From positions 32,506 through 96,505 of the forward strand of contig CAYNRX010000002.1 in the NCBI GenBank assembly GCA_964399965.1: 64,000 nt of DNA, in the 5' to 3' direction. Shown in pieces: positions 33,289-43,600 of this stretch. Made by a program: the position numbers and the translations under genes. Source of the DNA: UBA1381 sp964399965 (GTDB taxonomy: Bacteria; Bacillota; Clostridia; UBA1381). Below the pieces are notes generated by a model. It saw nothing but the letters and a program-made list of their open reading frames with translations, was not told the origin of the DNA and did not search any database. How positions within the stretch are numbered: the stretch's first letter is position 1; each line of letters begins with the position of its first letter.

Positions 33289-34356
33289 TTAAATCTCAAC
33301 CGTCCAGCCAAAAGTATCCTCCAGCTGACCGCTCTGGATGCCTGTCAAGGTGTCGTAAAGCTTCTGCGAGATCTCGCCGATACCGCCGTCAGCTACCGTT
33401 ATCACCCTGCCGTCCCAATCGAACTGGCCTATCGGTGAAATTACCGCCGCGGTACCTGTACCAAAGGCTTCCTTAAGGGTACCGTTATCATGCGCCTCGT
33501 AAAGCTCCTGGATAGAAATGCGTCTCTCCGACACTTTCATGCCCCAGGATTTTAACATCTCTATTACCGACATTCTGGTGATACCGGAAAGGATAGAGCC
33601 GTTTAAGGCCGGGGTCACTACCTCGTCGCCGATGATGAAGAAGACGTTCATCGTGCCCACTTCTTCAATATATTTCTTCTCTACGCCGTCAAGCCACAGA
33701 ACCTGTGTATAGCCCTTCTTGTCCGCCTCGTACTGCGCCTTTAGGGAGGAGGCATAATTGCCGGCAGTCTTAGCAAAGCCCGTGCCGCCCTTTACCGCGC
33801 GCACGTATTCCTTTTCTACGTATATCTTTACCGGGTCAAGGCCGTTGGGATAATATGCGCCTACCGGGGACAGTATTATCACGAACATCAAATGTCTTGC
33901 CGGATGCACTCCTACGTGCGGCTCGGTAGCAAAGATGTAGGGGCGGATATAAAGAGACGTTCCCGGCTCTGAGGGTACCCAGTCCGCGTCTACTCTTACG
34001 ACCGCTTTTATGGCCTCAATGCCAAATTCCTCATCTATCGGCGGTATGCACAATCTGTCGTTCGATATGTTCATTCTCGCCATGTTCTTGTCGGGGCGGA
34101 ACAGCTGTATTTTTCCGTCAGCACGGCGATAGGCCTTCAAGCCCTCAAATACCTCCTGTCCGTAATGCAAGCACATTGCCGCCGGATCCATCGGGATCGG
34201 TCCGTACGGTACAACTCTCGGATCATGCCAGCCCTGACCCTCGTCATAGTCCATCACGAACATGTGGTCTGTGTAATACTGCCCAAAACCGAGTTTGCTC
34301 TCGTCCTGCGGCTTCTCCTTGGGGGAAGTCGTTTTTACAATTTTGATTTCTTCCAT
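33289..34356 (-). CDS. ilvE: Branched-chain amino acid aminotransferase
   Basis: 355 residues from the ATG at 34356 (AGGAA ten bases upstream; a longer in-frame reading would include the promoter). It is a fold-IV PLP enzyme of the long BCAT type: HYGQEVFEGLKAYRRADG, LYIRPYIFATEPHVGV, the PLP lysine in GGTGFAKTAGNYASSL, the YIEEVGTMNVFF motif, and FGTGTAAVISPIG. It exchanges the amino group between glutamate and the 2-oxo acids of Leu, Ile and Val. It is monocistronic, with its own promoter. Confidence 0.96.
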   Translation of the reverse strand: MEEIKIVKTTSPKEKPQDESKLGFGQYYTDHMFVMDYDEGQGWHDPRVVPYGPIPMDPAAMCLHYGQEVFEGLKAYRRADGKIQLFRPDKNMARMNISNDRLCIPPIDEEFGIEAIKAVVRVDADWVPSEPGTSLYIRPYIFATEPHVGVHPARHLMFVIILSPVGAYYPNGLDPVKIYVEKEYVRAVKGGTGFAKTAGNYASSLKAQYEADKKGYTQVLWLDGVEKKYIEEVGTMNVFFIIGDEVVTPALNGSILSGITRMSVIEMLKSWGMKVSERRISIQELYEAHDNGTLKEAFGTGTAAVISPIGQFDWDGRVITVADGGIGEISQKLYDTLTGIQSGQLEDTFGWTVEI

Positions 34357-34408
34357 TTTTACCCATTCCTTTCGCATATCATGCCAAAGCCTGCGCTTAT
34401 TATCTCTA

Positions 34409-34437
34409 ATTATACTCCTATTTTTTCGCAATGTAAA
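34409..34437 (-). promoter_or_regulatory. Sigma-A promoter of ilvE
   Basis: The minus strand reads TTTACA (34437-34432), 17 bp, TATAAT (34414-34409). Confidence 0.82.
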
Positions 34438-34457
34438 TACCCTTTTTGCAAAAACTT

Positions 34458-35585
34458 CTAATAAACATCAAAAATACTCTTCGGTTTAGCATGATATTCC
34501 ACGCTCATCACAATGCCGACCGCCGCCATATTGGTAAGTATAGAGGTACCGCCGTAGCTTATAAACGGCAGGGGGATACCGGTGACAGGCGTAAGCCCCA
34601 TGCACATACCGATATTCTCTACCGTATGGAACAGGAGCATCGCTGCTACGCCGATGCAGATATAGCGGCCGAAGAGGTTATCGGCCTTCTGCGCAGCCCT
34701 GATGCAACGCCATATCACGAGAAAAAGAGCCACGGTAACGAGCATGGCTCCGATAAAGCCCAGCTCCTCGCCTATCACTCCGAAGATGAAGTCGGTATAT
34801 TTCATCGGGAGATAGCCCAGCTGGTTCTGGGTGCCCTCCAGATAGCCCTTTCCGTAAACCATGCCGCTGCCGACAGCGATACGGGACTGGATAACGTTAT
34901 AGCCGCTTCCCAAGGGATCACGGTTGGGGTCAAAGAACGTCAATATCCTGTCCTTTTGTACAGGCGTCAGCACGAAATTATATATCAACGGCAGCGATAC
35001 CGCCCCCAGGGCAGCAGCCGCGGCGATATATTTCCAGGAAATTTTCGCTACGAACAGCATACAGAGGAAAATGAAGATAAACACCATCGCGCTTCCGGCG
35101 TCAGGCTGTAAAAGTATCAGCCCCACAAGGACGCCAACGTGCAAAAGCATTCCCAGGACTACTATCGGCTTGTTTATCTTCTCACTGATACGCGAGAGAT
35201 GAAAGGCAAATGTCAGTATGAACCCCAGCTTCGCCAGCTCTGCCGGCTGAAAACTTGCAGGGCCGATTCGTATCCAGCTTTTTCCGCCCCAGCTGCCCTC
35301 AACGCCGGCCACCAGCACCAATACCAGTATTGCCACACAGCCGATAAATATTGGTTTTATCACACCCGCAAACTGCTCGTAGTCAAACGCGCATAAGAGC
35401 ACCATCATCACCAGGCCGATGGTGAACGCCGCTGTCTGCACGGCCACACGGGCGTTTGTCCCCAGGCTTCTGGTTGCGGAATATATCATAAACAGGCCGA
35501 ATACGGAGAGCAAAACGACAGTCACGGCCAACACCCAGTCGATCTCACACGCCATCACGGATTTTTTCAGATTTCTGTTTTGCAA
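34458..35585 (-). CDS. rodA: Rod shape-determining protein RodA (SEDS peptidoglycan polymerase)
   Basis: 375 residues from a TTG at 35585; AAAGGAGAG lies 6-14 bp upstream, inside what a longer frame would translate, so the longer start is rejected. There are ten membrane segments. SEDS landmarks are YSATRSLG, SWIRIGPASFQPAELAKLGF, the LLQPDAGSAMVF block with the catalytic-site Asp, QSRIAVGSGMVYGKGYLEGTQ, and GLTPVTGIPLPFISYGGTS. RodA polymerises glycan strands during elongation with a class B PBP. RodA is preferred over FtsW because of the RIGPASFQPAELAK and GLTPVTGIPLPF versions of these motifs. No partner PBP is nearby. Confidence 0.92.
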   Translation of the reverse strand: MQNRNLKKSVMACEIDWVLAVTVVLLSVFGLFMIYSATRSLGTNARVAVQTAAFTIGLVMMVLLCAFDYEQFAGVIKPIFIGCVAILVLVLVAGVEGSWGGKSWIRIGPASFQPAELAKLGFILTFAFHLSRISEKINKPIVVLGMLLHVGVLVGLILLQPDAGSAMVFIFIFLCMLFVAKISWKYIAAAAALGAVSLPLIYNFVLTPVQKDRILTFFDPNRDPLGSGYNVIQSRIAVGSGMVYGKGYLEGTQNQLGYLPMKYTDFIFGVIGEELGFIGAMLVTVALFLVIWRCIRAAQKADNLFGRYICIGVAAMLLFHTVENIGMCMGLTPVTGIPLPFISYGGTSILTNMAAVGIVMSVEYHAKPKSIFDVY

Positions 35586-35625
35586 GCTAACTCTCCTTTC
35601 CGGCAAAATTTTTATGCCAATTTCT

Positions 35626-35654
35626 ATTATACACCATTTTCCGCCGTATGTACA
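35626..35654 (-). promoter_or_regulatory. Promoter of rodA
   Basis: The minus strand has TGTACA (35654-35649), 17 bp, TATAAT (35631-35626). The -35 is weak. Confidence 0.55.
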
Positions 35655-35679
35655 GCCTTTTTTTTAATTTTTGCAAAAA

Positions 35680-35714
35680 AAGAGACGCCCCTTACGGGAC
35701 GTCCCTTGAAAAGC
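35680..35714 (-). terminator. Terminator of the S-layer gene
   Basis: A GACG(C/T)CCC stem at about 35686-35707 is followed on the minus strand by CTC and seven T. Confidence 0.85.
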
Positions 35715-35725
35715 TCAATTATGAA

Positions 35726-38700
35726 TTAAGCAAAGTCCGGAAGAACTACGTAGATGTCAGTTACTTCACCGTCAACCATCTTCGCGAATGCGTAGTTGAT
35801 CTCGGAGATGTAGTATGCGCCACCCTCGTCTGTTCTATTCCAGTAGATTGTATCGTTCTCATCCTGAGCATTGCTTACGATGTTCGTCTTCAGAACCGAA
35901 CCAGCTGCACCCTTAGCGATACGCTCGCTGGAGCTCATGCTGTAGTCGATTGTGTAAACGTTTACATCCGGAGCATATGCCAGTGTGAAGATATCATCAA
36001 GGCTTGTGTAGTATCTGTCAGCACCGTCGTTGCCGCTGTCAACTATTCTAGCGATATCTACGCTGTTAGTTGTTCTGTCAACGATAGGACCGAATGCGAT
36101 TCTCACGTACTTATCGGAGTTAAGAACGCTTGAATGCCACTTAGCAGGCAGATCGATACCCGGCAGGAATGTCTCTACGCCATCCTCAACTGTCGGTACG
36201 GTCATGTACTCTAACCACTCATCATCTGTCTGGTCAGCTGCAACATCAGCGTCTACAGCATAATCCTCAAACATCTGTCTGTCGTATCTGGAAGCATCAA
36301 CTGCGTCAAATACCTTATGGAAGTTGTTGATTGTGCCGTCGCCATCAAGCGTGTAGGTGAATACATCGCCCTTAACCATGTTGATGTCGCTGATCGAGTA
36401 ATCATCGGAGAAGTACAGATCTGTTGTACCATCATCGTTTGTAGCATCACCGGCTGTTACAACCTTAGCAAATGCCAGGGTGTCCTCACCGTATGTGCCC
36501 TCACCTGTGCTAACTACAACAGCCAGCGGCGAGTCGAGCATGATACCTGTTGTACCGTCAAGTACGAGTACGAATCTGTATGTCGAATCTGTGTTCGATC
36601 TGTTAGCTACAAGAACTGTGTATGTAGCGCCGTCCTCAAACATCGATACGCCCGACGATGTGATATCGGAGGAAGCGTAGGAAGTCGAGTTCTGCGGACC
36701 CATCTCCTGGTAAGCCTCGGAGATATCTATAACGTTTGCTGTCTCAGACAGTCTTGTGGAACCGATTCTGTTCGTGTTAGCTGAATACTCACCTGTGATT
36801 ACAGATACTCTGTCAGCTGCTTCGATAGAAGTCAGGTTACCGGAGCTATTTACCTTATAAGTTACAATTCTTTCTTCAAGGTTGTACTTATTGTTGTCTG
36901 CATCGTAGCAAAGATCCTCAGCTGCTGCGTAAACGTCATCGTTTCTCGGGATGTAGTTTACTACAGTACCGTCAGCGGTGATTATCTTTACTCTCTGCTC
37001 TTCGTTGGAGTCAACCCATACTCTATCAACGAAACCTGTCAGGTTCGAGGAAGCACTCTCGTCTGTGCTTACGAAACGACCTGCTGCATTCAGCTTCAGC
37101 ACGTAGGAATCACCAACGTTAAGCTCATCGCCCATGCCGTAGGAAGCTGCATACTCGTTGCCGTCGATTGTGTAGTATGTTACCGAGCTTTCGGTATCTC
37201 TTGTTGTAACTCTGCCTTCTACAGTGTCACGGGATACAACGATATCAACGAATCTGGAGCTGGAAGCGTCTGCCGGATAGTTTACTACATCGTAGTAGAT
37301 CGAAAGAACGTCGCCCTCTGTCAGATCCTCAGCTGCAACAGCTGTGCCGTCAGCCATCGTGATCGAGTAGTTCATGATATCCTCGTCCTCAGAAAGAGTC
37401 AGAGTAGATCTCAGACGGATGTCGCCTACCTGCTGGAAGTCGTCGAAGTTCAGTCTTACAGAGTCAGCACCCTGCGATACTGAAGACAGAACAGCGTCCA
37501 TGTAGTAGTCGATCATGATGTAATCGTATCTGCCGTCTGTTGTCGAACCTGTGGACGAAGGTGTATCGATAAGAGTAACCTCGCCTACCGGGTTAGTGTC
37601 GAGCATTGTTGTAAGAGTAGCAATAGCGTTGCTGTTTGAAACCTCTACGCCGTTTACAAATACTGTTACAGCAGTCTCGTCGTTATCGTTCTTGTTCAGG
37701 TTGTATGTAGCCTTTGAAGGTGTATCTATATAAATTCTGCCCTCACCCGCGATAGCATCGCCGAGAGAATTGTAGCCGGAGTAGTTTCTGTTGTCTGTCT
37801 CAATGTCCTCAGCTCTGAAAGTTGTCTCAACGTTTCTGCCCGAAGGATTGAAAGCAACGATCTCCCACTCGCCGTCATTGTTTTCTGTTACATAAGCCTC
37901 AGCATATGTCAGCATGTAGTTAGCAGCGTCTGTGTCGCCTACTACCATCTGGTACTGCTGAGCTGTGCCGTAATCTTCGTTCTTCTTGAAGTACAGATCG
38001 TCAAATCTTCTCGAATACTCAACGCTGAAGATTACCTGGTTTGCATCAAGGCCGGAGTCTGACTTGCTTGTAGCAATAACTCTACCCTCTACAGCATATG
38101 TGTCATGATAGTTGATAAGCGGGGAAACATAGTATGTACCTGTTCCGTCCTGCTTTACGTAGTTGGGCTGTGACTGACCCCATACGTTTGTTGTTGTTCC
38201 GTTGTATACATACATCGGAGTGTCCAGAGCGTTGTCGATAAGCTGAGCTACCTGAGCTCTTGTTACCTGAGCGTCCTGTGTAAGACCGGTAACACCGGAA
38301 TTGATCTCGGTGGAGCTTGCTATCGAGAGCCAGCCTGCCGGCCAACCGCCGGAAACGTCAGCCTCTGATGTGTAACCCATAGCACCAAGGATCAGCTTAA
38401 CTACCTGAGCGTATGTCAGTGTATCGTCCGGACCGAAGGTGCCATCGCCGTAACCGTTGATATATCCTGCGGAAACACCGGCATTTATGTAACCGGATGC
38501 CCAGTGATCAGCCGGAACGTCAGTAAACTGAGTAGCCTGCTGACCGGGATCGCCTGCATTTGAGAAGGCCTCAACGATCATTTTTGCTGCTTCAGATCTC
38601 TTAAGAGTAGCGTCGGGATTGAAGTTACCCGCATCATCACCGCTTACGATTCCCAGAGCTGTCAGGTTGTTGATAGCTGTCGCATAAGCTGTATCGCTTG

Positions 38701-38818
38701 TAACGTCAGGATATGACGTAGCTGCGGAAGCCGAAACACCTGCAAAAGCCAGGAATGCAGAAGCGGAAAGAGATAAAGCAACTGTTGATGAAATTACTTT
38801 TTTGAGATTCTTATTCAT
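35726..38818 (-). CDS. Probable major S-layer protein with three N-terminal SLH domains
   Basis: 1030 residues. A signal peptide (hydrophobic VISSTVALSLSASAFLAFAG, cleavage after ASA near 32) is followed by three SLH repeats: about 37-80 (GIVSGDDAGNFNPDATLKRS), 95-140 (INGYGDGTFGPDDTLTYAQV) and 155-200. The remaining 830 residues are acidic, beta-rich and nearly free of Cys, as in S-layer proteins. It has a consensus promoter, a leader of about 200 nt with a stable hairpin, and a restricted codon choice, all signs of high expression. It would anchor to wall polysaccharide through the SLH repeats and self-assemble into the surface lattice. Being the main S-layer protein is inferred from size, architecture and expression signals. 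Confidence 0.9.
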   Translation of the reverse strand: MNKNLKKVISSTVALSLSASAFLAFAGVSASAATSYPDVTSDTAYATAINNLTALGIVSGDDAGNFNPDATLKRSEAAKMIVEAFSNAGDPGQQATQFTDVPADHWASGYINAGVSAGYINGYGDGTFGPDDTLTYAQVVKLILGAMGYTSEADVSGGWPAGWLSIASSTEINSGVTGLTQDAQVTRAQVAQLIDNALDTPMYVYNGTTTNVWGQSQPNYVKQDGTGTYYVSPLINYHDTYAVEGRVIATSKSDSGLDANQVIFSVEYSRRFDDLYFKKNEDYGTAQQYQMVVGDTDAANYMLTYAEAYVTENNDGEWEIVAFNPSGRNVETTFRAEDIETDNRNYSGYNSLGDAIAGEGRIYIDTPSKATYNLNKNDNDETAVTVFVNGVEVSNSNAIATLTTMLDTNPVGEVTLIDTPSSTGSTTDGRYDYIMIDYYMDAVLSSVSQGADSVRLNFDDFQQVGDIRLRSTLTLSEDEDIMNYSITMADGTAVAAEDLTEGDVLSIYYDVVNYPADASSSRFVDIVVSRDTVEGRVTTRDTESSVTYYTIDGNEYAASYGMGDELNVGDSYVLKLNAAGRFVSTDESASSNLTGFVDRVWVDSNEEQRVKIITADGTVVNYIPRNDDVYAAAEDLCYDADNNKYNLEERIVTYKVNSSGNLTSIEAADRVSVITGEYSANTNRIGSTRLSETANVIDISEAYQEMGPQNSTSYASSDITSSGVSMFEDGATYTVLVANRSNTDSTYRFVLVLDGTTGIMLDSPLAVVVSTGEGTYGEDTLAFAKVVTAGDATNDDGTTDLYFSDDYSISDINMVKGDVFTYTLDGDGTINNFHKVFDAVDASRYDRQMFEDYAVDADVAADQTDDEWLEYMTVPTVEDGVETFLPGIDLPAKWHSSVLNSDKYVRIAFGPIVDRTTNSVDIARIVDSGNDGADRYYTSLDDIFTLAYAPDVNVYTIDYSMSSSERIAKGAAGSVLKTNIVSNAQDENDTIYWNRTDEGGAYYISEINYAFAKMVDGEVTDIYVVLPDFA

Positions 38819-39053
38819 GCTCTCAAATCCTCCCTTTTGTTTCTTGTGCTGAAAGGGACTACTCCTTTTCCGTTGCAGCCGCCCTTTCTATAACTGCCTC
38901 GGAGCCGGGGATATGTACTACGCAAGAATGTCCATACTCCGGCGATCCCGACAAAATATCGGGAATTACGGTAACAAGCCCGGGATAACGCTTCTACCCG
39001 ATTACCCAAACTGTGCTACATAACATTGTACCCTCTCACGGGCAATCTGTCAA
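38819..39053 (-). promoter_or_regulatory. Promoter and long structured leader of the S-layer gene
   Basis: On the minus strand TTGACA (39053-39048), 17 bp and TACAAT (39030-39025) define the promoter. The leader of about 200 nt contains the hairpin GATCCCGACAAAAT...ATCGGGA (plus strand 38944-38961) and ends with AAAAGGGAGG before the ATG. Long stable leaders of this kind are known for S-layer mRNAs. The remaining 170 bp up to the EAL gene (39054-39227) hold only AT-rich DNA with poly-A/T near 39200-39230. Confidence 0.8.
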
Positions 39054-39227
39054 TAGAAAAATCCGGAATATTTTCCGTTTCGTCCATTTTTACAGAACCG
39101 CTCGCACTTTTGCGGTCGGAACTGTACAGATTGCCAGCTCCCCCGCAGGATAAATGCTACTTACACATTGTTAGACGTTCGGTTCCCGATTTTGTTCCGC
39201 TTTTTTTTAAAATTTTTTAAAATTTTT

Positions 39228-39956
39228 TTACAGCAGGGAAAAAAAGTCTGCGGACATAAGCGGCGGCGCGTAATAGAACCCCTGCAAGACGGTGCAGCCG
39301 GCAGAGCGGAAAAACTCCTCCTGCTCCTTCGTTTCCACCCCTTCGGCCACCACCGAAAGCCCCAGCCCCAAGGCGGAGGCGGCGGCAAAGGCGGCGGCGC
39401 GTCTTGCCCGCGGATCGGTAAGTCCCAGGGAAAAAGCGCGGTCGAGCTTGACCTCGTCAGCCGGCAGGCGCGCCATGCGCAAAAAGGAGGAATACCCGGC
39501 TCCGAAATCATCGACGGATACCGAAAAGCCCATCTCCTTAAGCTCTCCCGCAAAGCGGCAGAGCGCATCATCCCCGGCCGCCGGGCTTTCGGTGATCTCG
39601 ATACACAACTCTTCCGGCTCTCCTCCCGCCGCCTCGACCTCCCGCAGGATATCATCCGCCGTAAGCTTTCCCAGCGGCGATACATTGACCGACAGCCGCA
39701 CGTTTTTTTGCCCCCGTCTTTCGGCCGCCAGCCCGGCGGCGATCCTCACCACGGCGCGGTCAAGAGCGTCTATATCCCCGTTTTTCTCTAGCTCCGGCAC
39801 AAATTCTCCGGGCAGCATCAGCCTGCCGTCATCCGCATACCAACGCGCCAGCACTTCACCGGCGGCAACGCCCCTGTCATCGGCATTTATCTGCGGCTGG
39901 ATAAAGACCGTGAGCGCCCCTGTTTCCGCCGCCCTCTCCACTGCTTTTCTGTCCAT
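39228..39956 (-). CDS. Stand-alone EAL domain, cyclic-di-GMP phosphodiesterase
   Basis: 242 residues consisting of a single EAL domain and no sensor. The motif itself reads EVL (AGEVLARWY, near residue 34), an accepted variant because the Glu is kept. Metal and catalytic residues visible are Asn in RLSVNVSP, Glu in CIEITESP, the Asp pair in VDDFGAGYSS near 140, Lys in DEVKLDRAF, Glu in VVAEGVET, and Gln in LQGFYYAPPL. It should hydrolyse c-di-GMP to pGpG. Many Clostridia use c-di-GMP to control surface proteins and motility, so placement beside the S-layer gene is suggestive but not proof of a link. Confidence 0.93.
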   Translation of the reverse strand: MDRKAVERAAETGALTVFIQPQINADDRGVAAGEVLARWYADDGRLMLPGEFVPELEKNGDIDALDRAVVRIAAGLAAERRGQKNVRLSVNVSPLGKLTADDILREVEAAGGEPEELCIEITESPAAGDDALCRFAGELKEMGFSVSVDDFGAGYSSFLRMARLPADEVKLDRAFSLGLTDPRARRAAAFAAASALGLGLSVVAEGVETKEQEEFFRSAGCTVLQGFYYAPPLMSADFFSLL

Positions 39957-40109
39957 TCCAAAACGCGTCCTTTCATTAAATTATACATCAATTATCCCCC
40001 AAAAGGCGCGCTTTAATTCCCCAATGCAAAAAATACCGCCTGCACGCTGCCGATATCCCGGAAGCATACAAGCGGCATGAATGGCTTTGCCAAAATTTTC
40101 ATTCGTTTT

Positions 40110-40481
40110 TTAATCCCGTGCGCTCCGGCTCGACCTTTGGGGGCTTGCGGTAGGACTGGGCTCAGGCGATCCTGTCGGCTCCGGAGTACCAGTCGGCTCC
40201 GGAGTACCAGTCGGCTCCGGCGTTACAGCTGCGCGCAGCTGTTCAAGCTCTGCGGTAAGGCTTGCTATTTCCTCCTCCTTTTCCGCAAGCTCCAGCTTTA
40301 GGCGGCTGTTTTCGGCGGCGGCATTCGACACCGCTTCGCCCTCCGCTCCGCCGTCCCCGAAAAAGTATCCGTACACGGACACCGCCAAAAACAGGACTAT
40401 CACCGCCGTCACCGCGCCTATTATGCGCCGTTTTCTCTTTTTGCCGCTCTCGCTCTGTTCGGATATGTTTACATATTTCAT
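40110..40481 (-). CDS. Single-pass membrane protein with coiled coil and PTGTPE repeat tail
   Basis: 123 residues from the ATG at 40481 (GGAAAGG upstream). There is a basic cytoplasmic head (SGKKRKRR), one membrane helix (IIGAVTAVIVLFLAVSVYGY), a short coiled coil rich in Glu/Leu (SRLKLELAEKEEEIASLTAE), then a tail of EPTGTP-type repeats encoded by an 18-bp tandem repeat (about 40180-40225). Function unknown; the layout suggests an envelope tether. The hairpin element at 40502-40606 lies immediately upstream. Confidence 0.7.
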   Translation of the reverse strand: MKYVNISEQSESGKKRKRRIIGAVTAVIVLFLAVSVYGYFFGDGGAEGEAVSNAAAENSRLKLELAEKEEEIASLTAELEQLRAAVTPEPTGTPEPTGTPEPTGSPEPSPTASPQRSSRSARD

Positions 40482-40501
40482 TCTGCTTTTCCTTTCCCTC
40501 A

Positions 40502-40606
40502 AACATCAATTTTTATAGTCAATTGCGAAACTTTTTCGCAATTGATTCCTAGCTAAGGAAATAAATGTAAAACGCTACCGCGTTTCACATTTATCTAACA
40601 TCAATT
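40502..40606. mobile_element. Hairpin-array MITE-like element, short copy, with 10-bp direct repeats
   Basis: A core of about 80 bp (40517-40596) is flanked by AACATCAATT direct repeats (40502-40511 and 40597-40606). It has the first hairpin of the long copy (TCAATTGCGAAA arms), a tiny TTCCT-AGCT-AAGGAA stem, and a variant of the last hairpin (ATAAATGTAAAACGC arms), but none of the three middle hairpins. Its right end TTATCT, read on the minus strand, encodes the last Arg and the TAA stop of addA. Confidence 0.78.
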
Positions 40607-43600
40607 CTCAGCAATTTCTGCCCTCGGGCAAGATACAGATACGCCTCTTTTACCTGCATCCCGGCCGTCCGTTCTATCGCCCGGCTGTAGTATTCCAGCT
40701 GGAGGGCATATTTTTCCGCCAGCTCCTCAGGGGATTTGTAGCGGTCGGTCTTGTAATCGACAAGCACCGCCCCGTCGTCCTCCTCGAACCAGCAGTCGAT
40801 GATCCCCTGCAAAAGCATCACCGCGCCCTCGTACCGCTTTTCCAGCTCGCCGGCGTCTATCTCTATCTCAAATGGCGTCTCCCGCTCAAACCGGCGGGAA
40901 GCCTTGATCCTTTCCCCCAGCGGCGAAGCGAAAAATCCGTCCACCCATTCCGGCGGCACGGCCTCCGCCTCCTCCTCGGTAAGCTCGCCGTCCAGGACAA
41001 GAGCGCGCATATACCCGGCCGCGTCCGTCTCCGGCGGTATCCTGGCCATCACCGCATGGAAAAGCGTCCCCAGCGCCGCCCCGGACACTCCTTTTTTCTC
41101 AGCCATAAACGCCGGCATTTTAGCAAGCTCCTCGCGCTTATATACCGGGAAATACTCGTCTCCCAGCTGCGAGAGCCGCCTTTGCTCCTCCTCGTCCGCC
41201 TGCTGCTGTTTTATCATTTTTATATCGGTAACGGAAATTTTCGTCGGCGCCGCGCACAGCTCCGGACGCGGATATTCCCAGCCCAATATCTTCTCCACGC
41301 TCTCGGCGGCCGCCGGGGATATCTCCTCCTCCGCCGTCTTTTCCGCAGCGATATCCTCCGCCGCAGCCGGTTTTACCGCCTTCACCTGCCAATTGCCGGA
41401 AGCAAGAGATGCCGGGCACAGCCAGCCGAAGAAGGAGGTCGCCTCCGCCGGATCGGCCCCCTGCCGCCAGCTCTCTATCTCCTCCTCCGCATTTTTGCCC
41501 TTGCGCAGAACGCCGGTCACGATCAGCTTTTCCTTGGCGCGGGTGAGGGCGACATACAGCTTTCGCATCTCCTCGGCCAGCTGCTCGCGGTGTATCGCTC
41601 CCCGCACTACCCGCTCCATCGGCGTGGATACCGAATGGTCGGGCGTCATATCCCGCAGGCCGAAGCCCCAATCCTTATGGAGGGCAATACCGTCCGTCCT
41701 CAGGCGGAATCCCTTGCCGCCCCCGGCCAGTATCACCACCGGAAACTCCAGCCCCTTGCTTTTGTGTATCGTCATGATCCGCACCGCATCGTGCGTTTCC
41801 GCAGCCTGGGAGGCTCCCGAAAGATCCTGGCTGGCGCTTTCCATGCGCTCTATATAGCGGATGAAACGGAACAATCCCGAAAAGCCGCTCTTCTCATATA
41901 TCCGCGCCCTCGTGAACAAAAGCTGCAAATTAGCCTGCGCCTGTACGCCGCCGTAATACGCCCCGGCAAAATTATAGAGGTCGGTCTCCTCATACAGCCG
42001 CCACACCAGCTCGTCCGCCGGAAGGCTGCGTCCCAGCTCCCGCCAGTGCGAAAGCCTGTCAAGGAACCGCCCGGCCTTTTCTCCCGTACCGTCCTCCCGA
42101 GAGGCGGCAGCCTCCAGGGCGTTGATAAACGCTCCTTCATCCGCCATGCGGATATCGGCCAGCTCCTCATCATCGAAGCCGCCTATCGGCGAACGCAGTA
42201 CGCCCAGGAGCGGTATATCCTGCCGGGGATTGGAAATGATCTTCAAAAATGAGGTCATGAGCTTTATCTCCGCCCGCTGGAAATAGCCGCGGCTCTCGGC
42301 ATAAGCCTCTATGCCGGCGTTTTCCAGCTCCTCTAAGTATATCGCGTCCATCGTCCGCACCGCCGAGGACAGTATCGCGATATCGCTGTTTCTTACCGGG
42401 CGGTAATCCCCCGACTTATCACGCACGAGAAACCCCGACTCCTTAAGCTCCCGTATGCGCCCGGCGATAAAGCGCGCTTCCGCCCTCGTGCTCTCCAGCT
42501 CCTCCTCGGAGCTGTTCTCTATCACGTAAAGCTCGGAAACGTAGTCTGCGGGCGGATTTTTATACTCATAGGAGGTATCGCCCAGATTCAGACGCTGATC
42601 CTCGTTATAGGATATCTCTCCCACCTCCTCGCTCATCACGCGGGAGAAGATATCGTTTGTGCTATCGAGTATCTCTATACGGCTGCGGAAATTCTTGGAA
42701 AGAACTATCCGCCTGTTCTCCGCCGCCGGATCGGGGCTGTAGGCATCGTTTTTCCGCTTGAATATCAACGGATCGCTGTTACGGAAGCGGTATATGCTCT
42801 GTTTCATATCGCCGACCAGGAACAGGCTGCGTTCATTGGCTATCGCCGAGAATATAGCGTCCTGCAAGCCGTTGGTGTCCTGGTATTCATCGATAAGTAT
42901 CTCGTCATAGGCGGCGCGGTATTCCTCCCTGGCCTCCTCGTTCTCCTCAAACAGTCTCAAGGCCAGCTGCTCCACATCGTAAAACTCCATTATATTGCGG
43001 CTTTTCTTCTTTTTATCGTACTCAGCGGCGAAAAGCTCCACCAGCCGCGCCAGAGCGGCAACGTTTTTGCCGGCCCGCTCTCTCATCTTTTCCGCCTCCG
43101 CCAGGGACGGTTCGGTTATCCCGGAGCATTTTTTCGCCTCCTTGCGGCATTCGTTCACCCTATCCTTATAATACGAACGCGGATGATCGCGGCAGCCGCT
43201 CATGGTGACGCTTTTTATATTGACCGGGCAATCCCAATCATCCGCCTTCACCAGCCACAGCTGTTCATACTCGCTGCGGGCCGCCGTCCAGGCCTTGCCG
43301 AATTTCTCGCATAATGCCGGGTCGCTCTCGGTATACCTCTCCAATACATTGTCCACATCGCCGTAAAATCCCACGGCGTCCCCCAGCATATCCCCTATAA
43401 CGCTCTTATAGCTTGCCCGGGCGCGGTCTATCCGCTGCTTGCGCTCACGCATAAGCTCTTTATACCATGGCGATCCGCAGAAAGGTCCTTCGTACATCCG
43501 GGCTTTCTCCTCAAGCCATTTCCCGGGATGGGGGATGCTGGTACACAGCTCGAACACCTTAAGCACCGCTGACGCTAAGCCTTCATCGCCCCTTGCCCCG

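Noticed and set aside
39168..40080. Long plus-strand open frames opposite the EAL gene
   Set aside because: Shadows of a high-GC gene with a complete EAL motif set on the minus strand.
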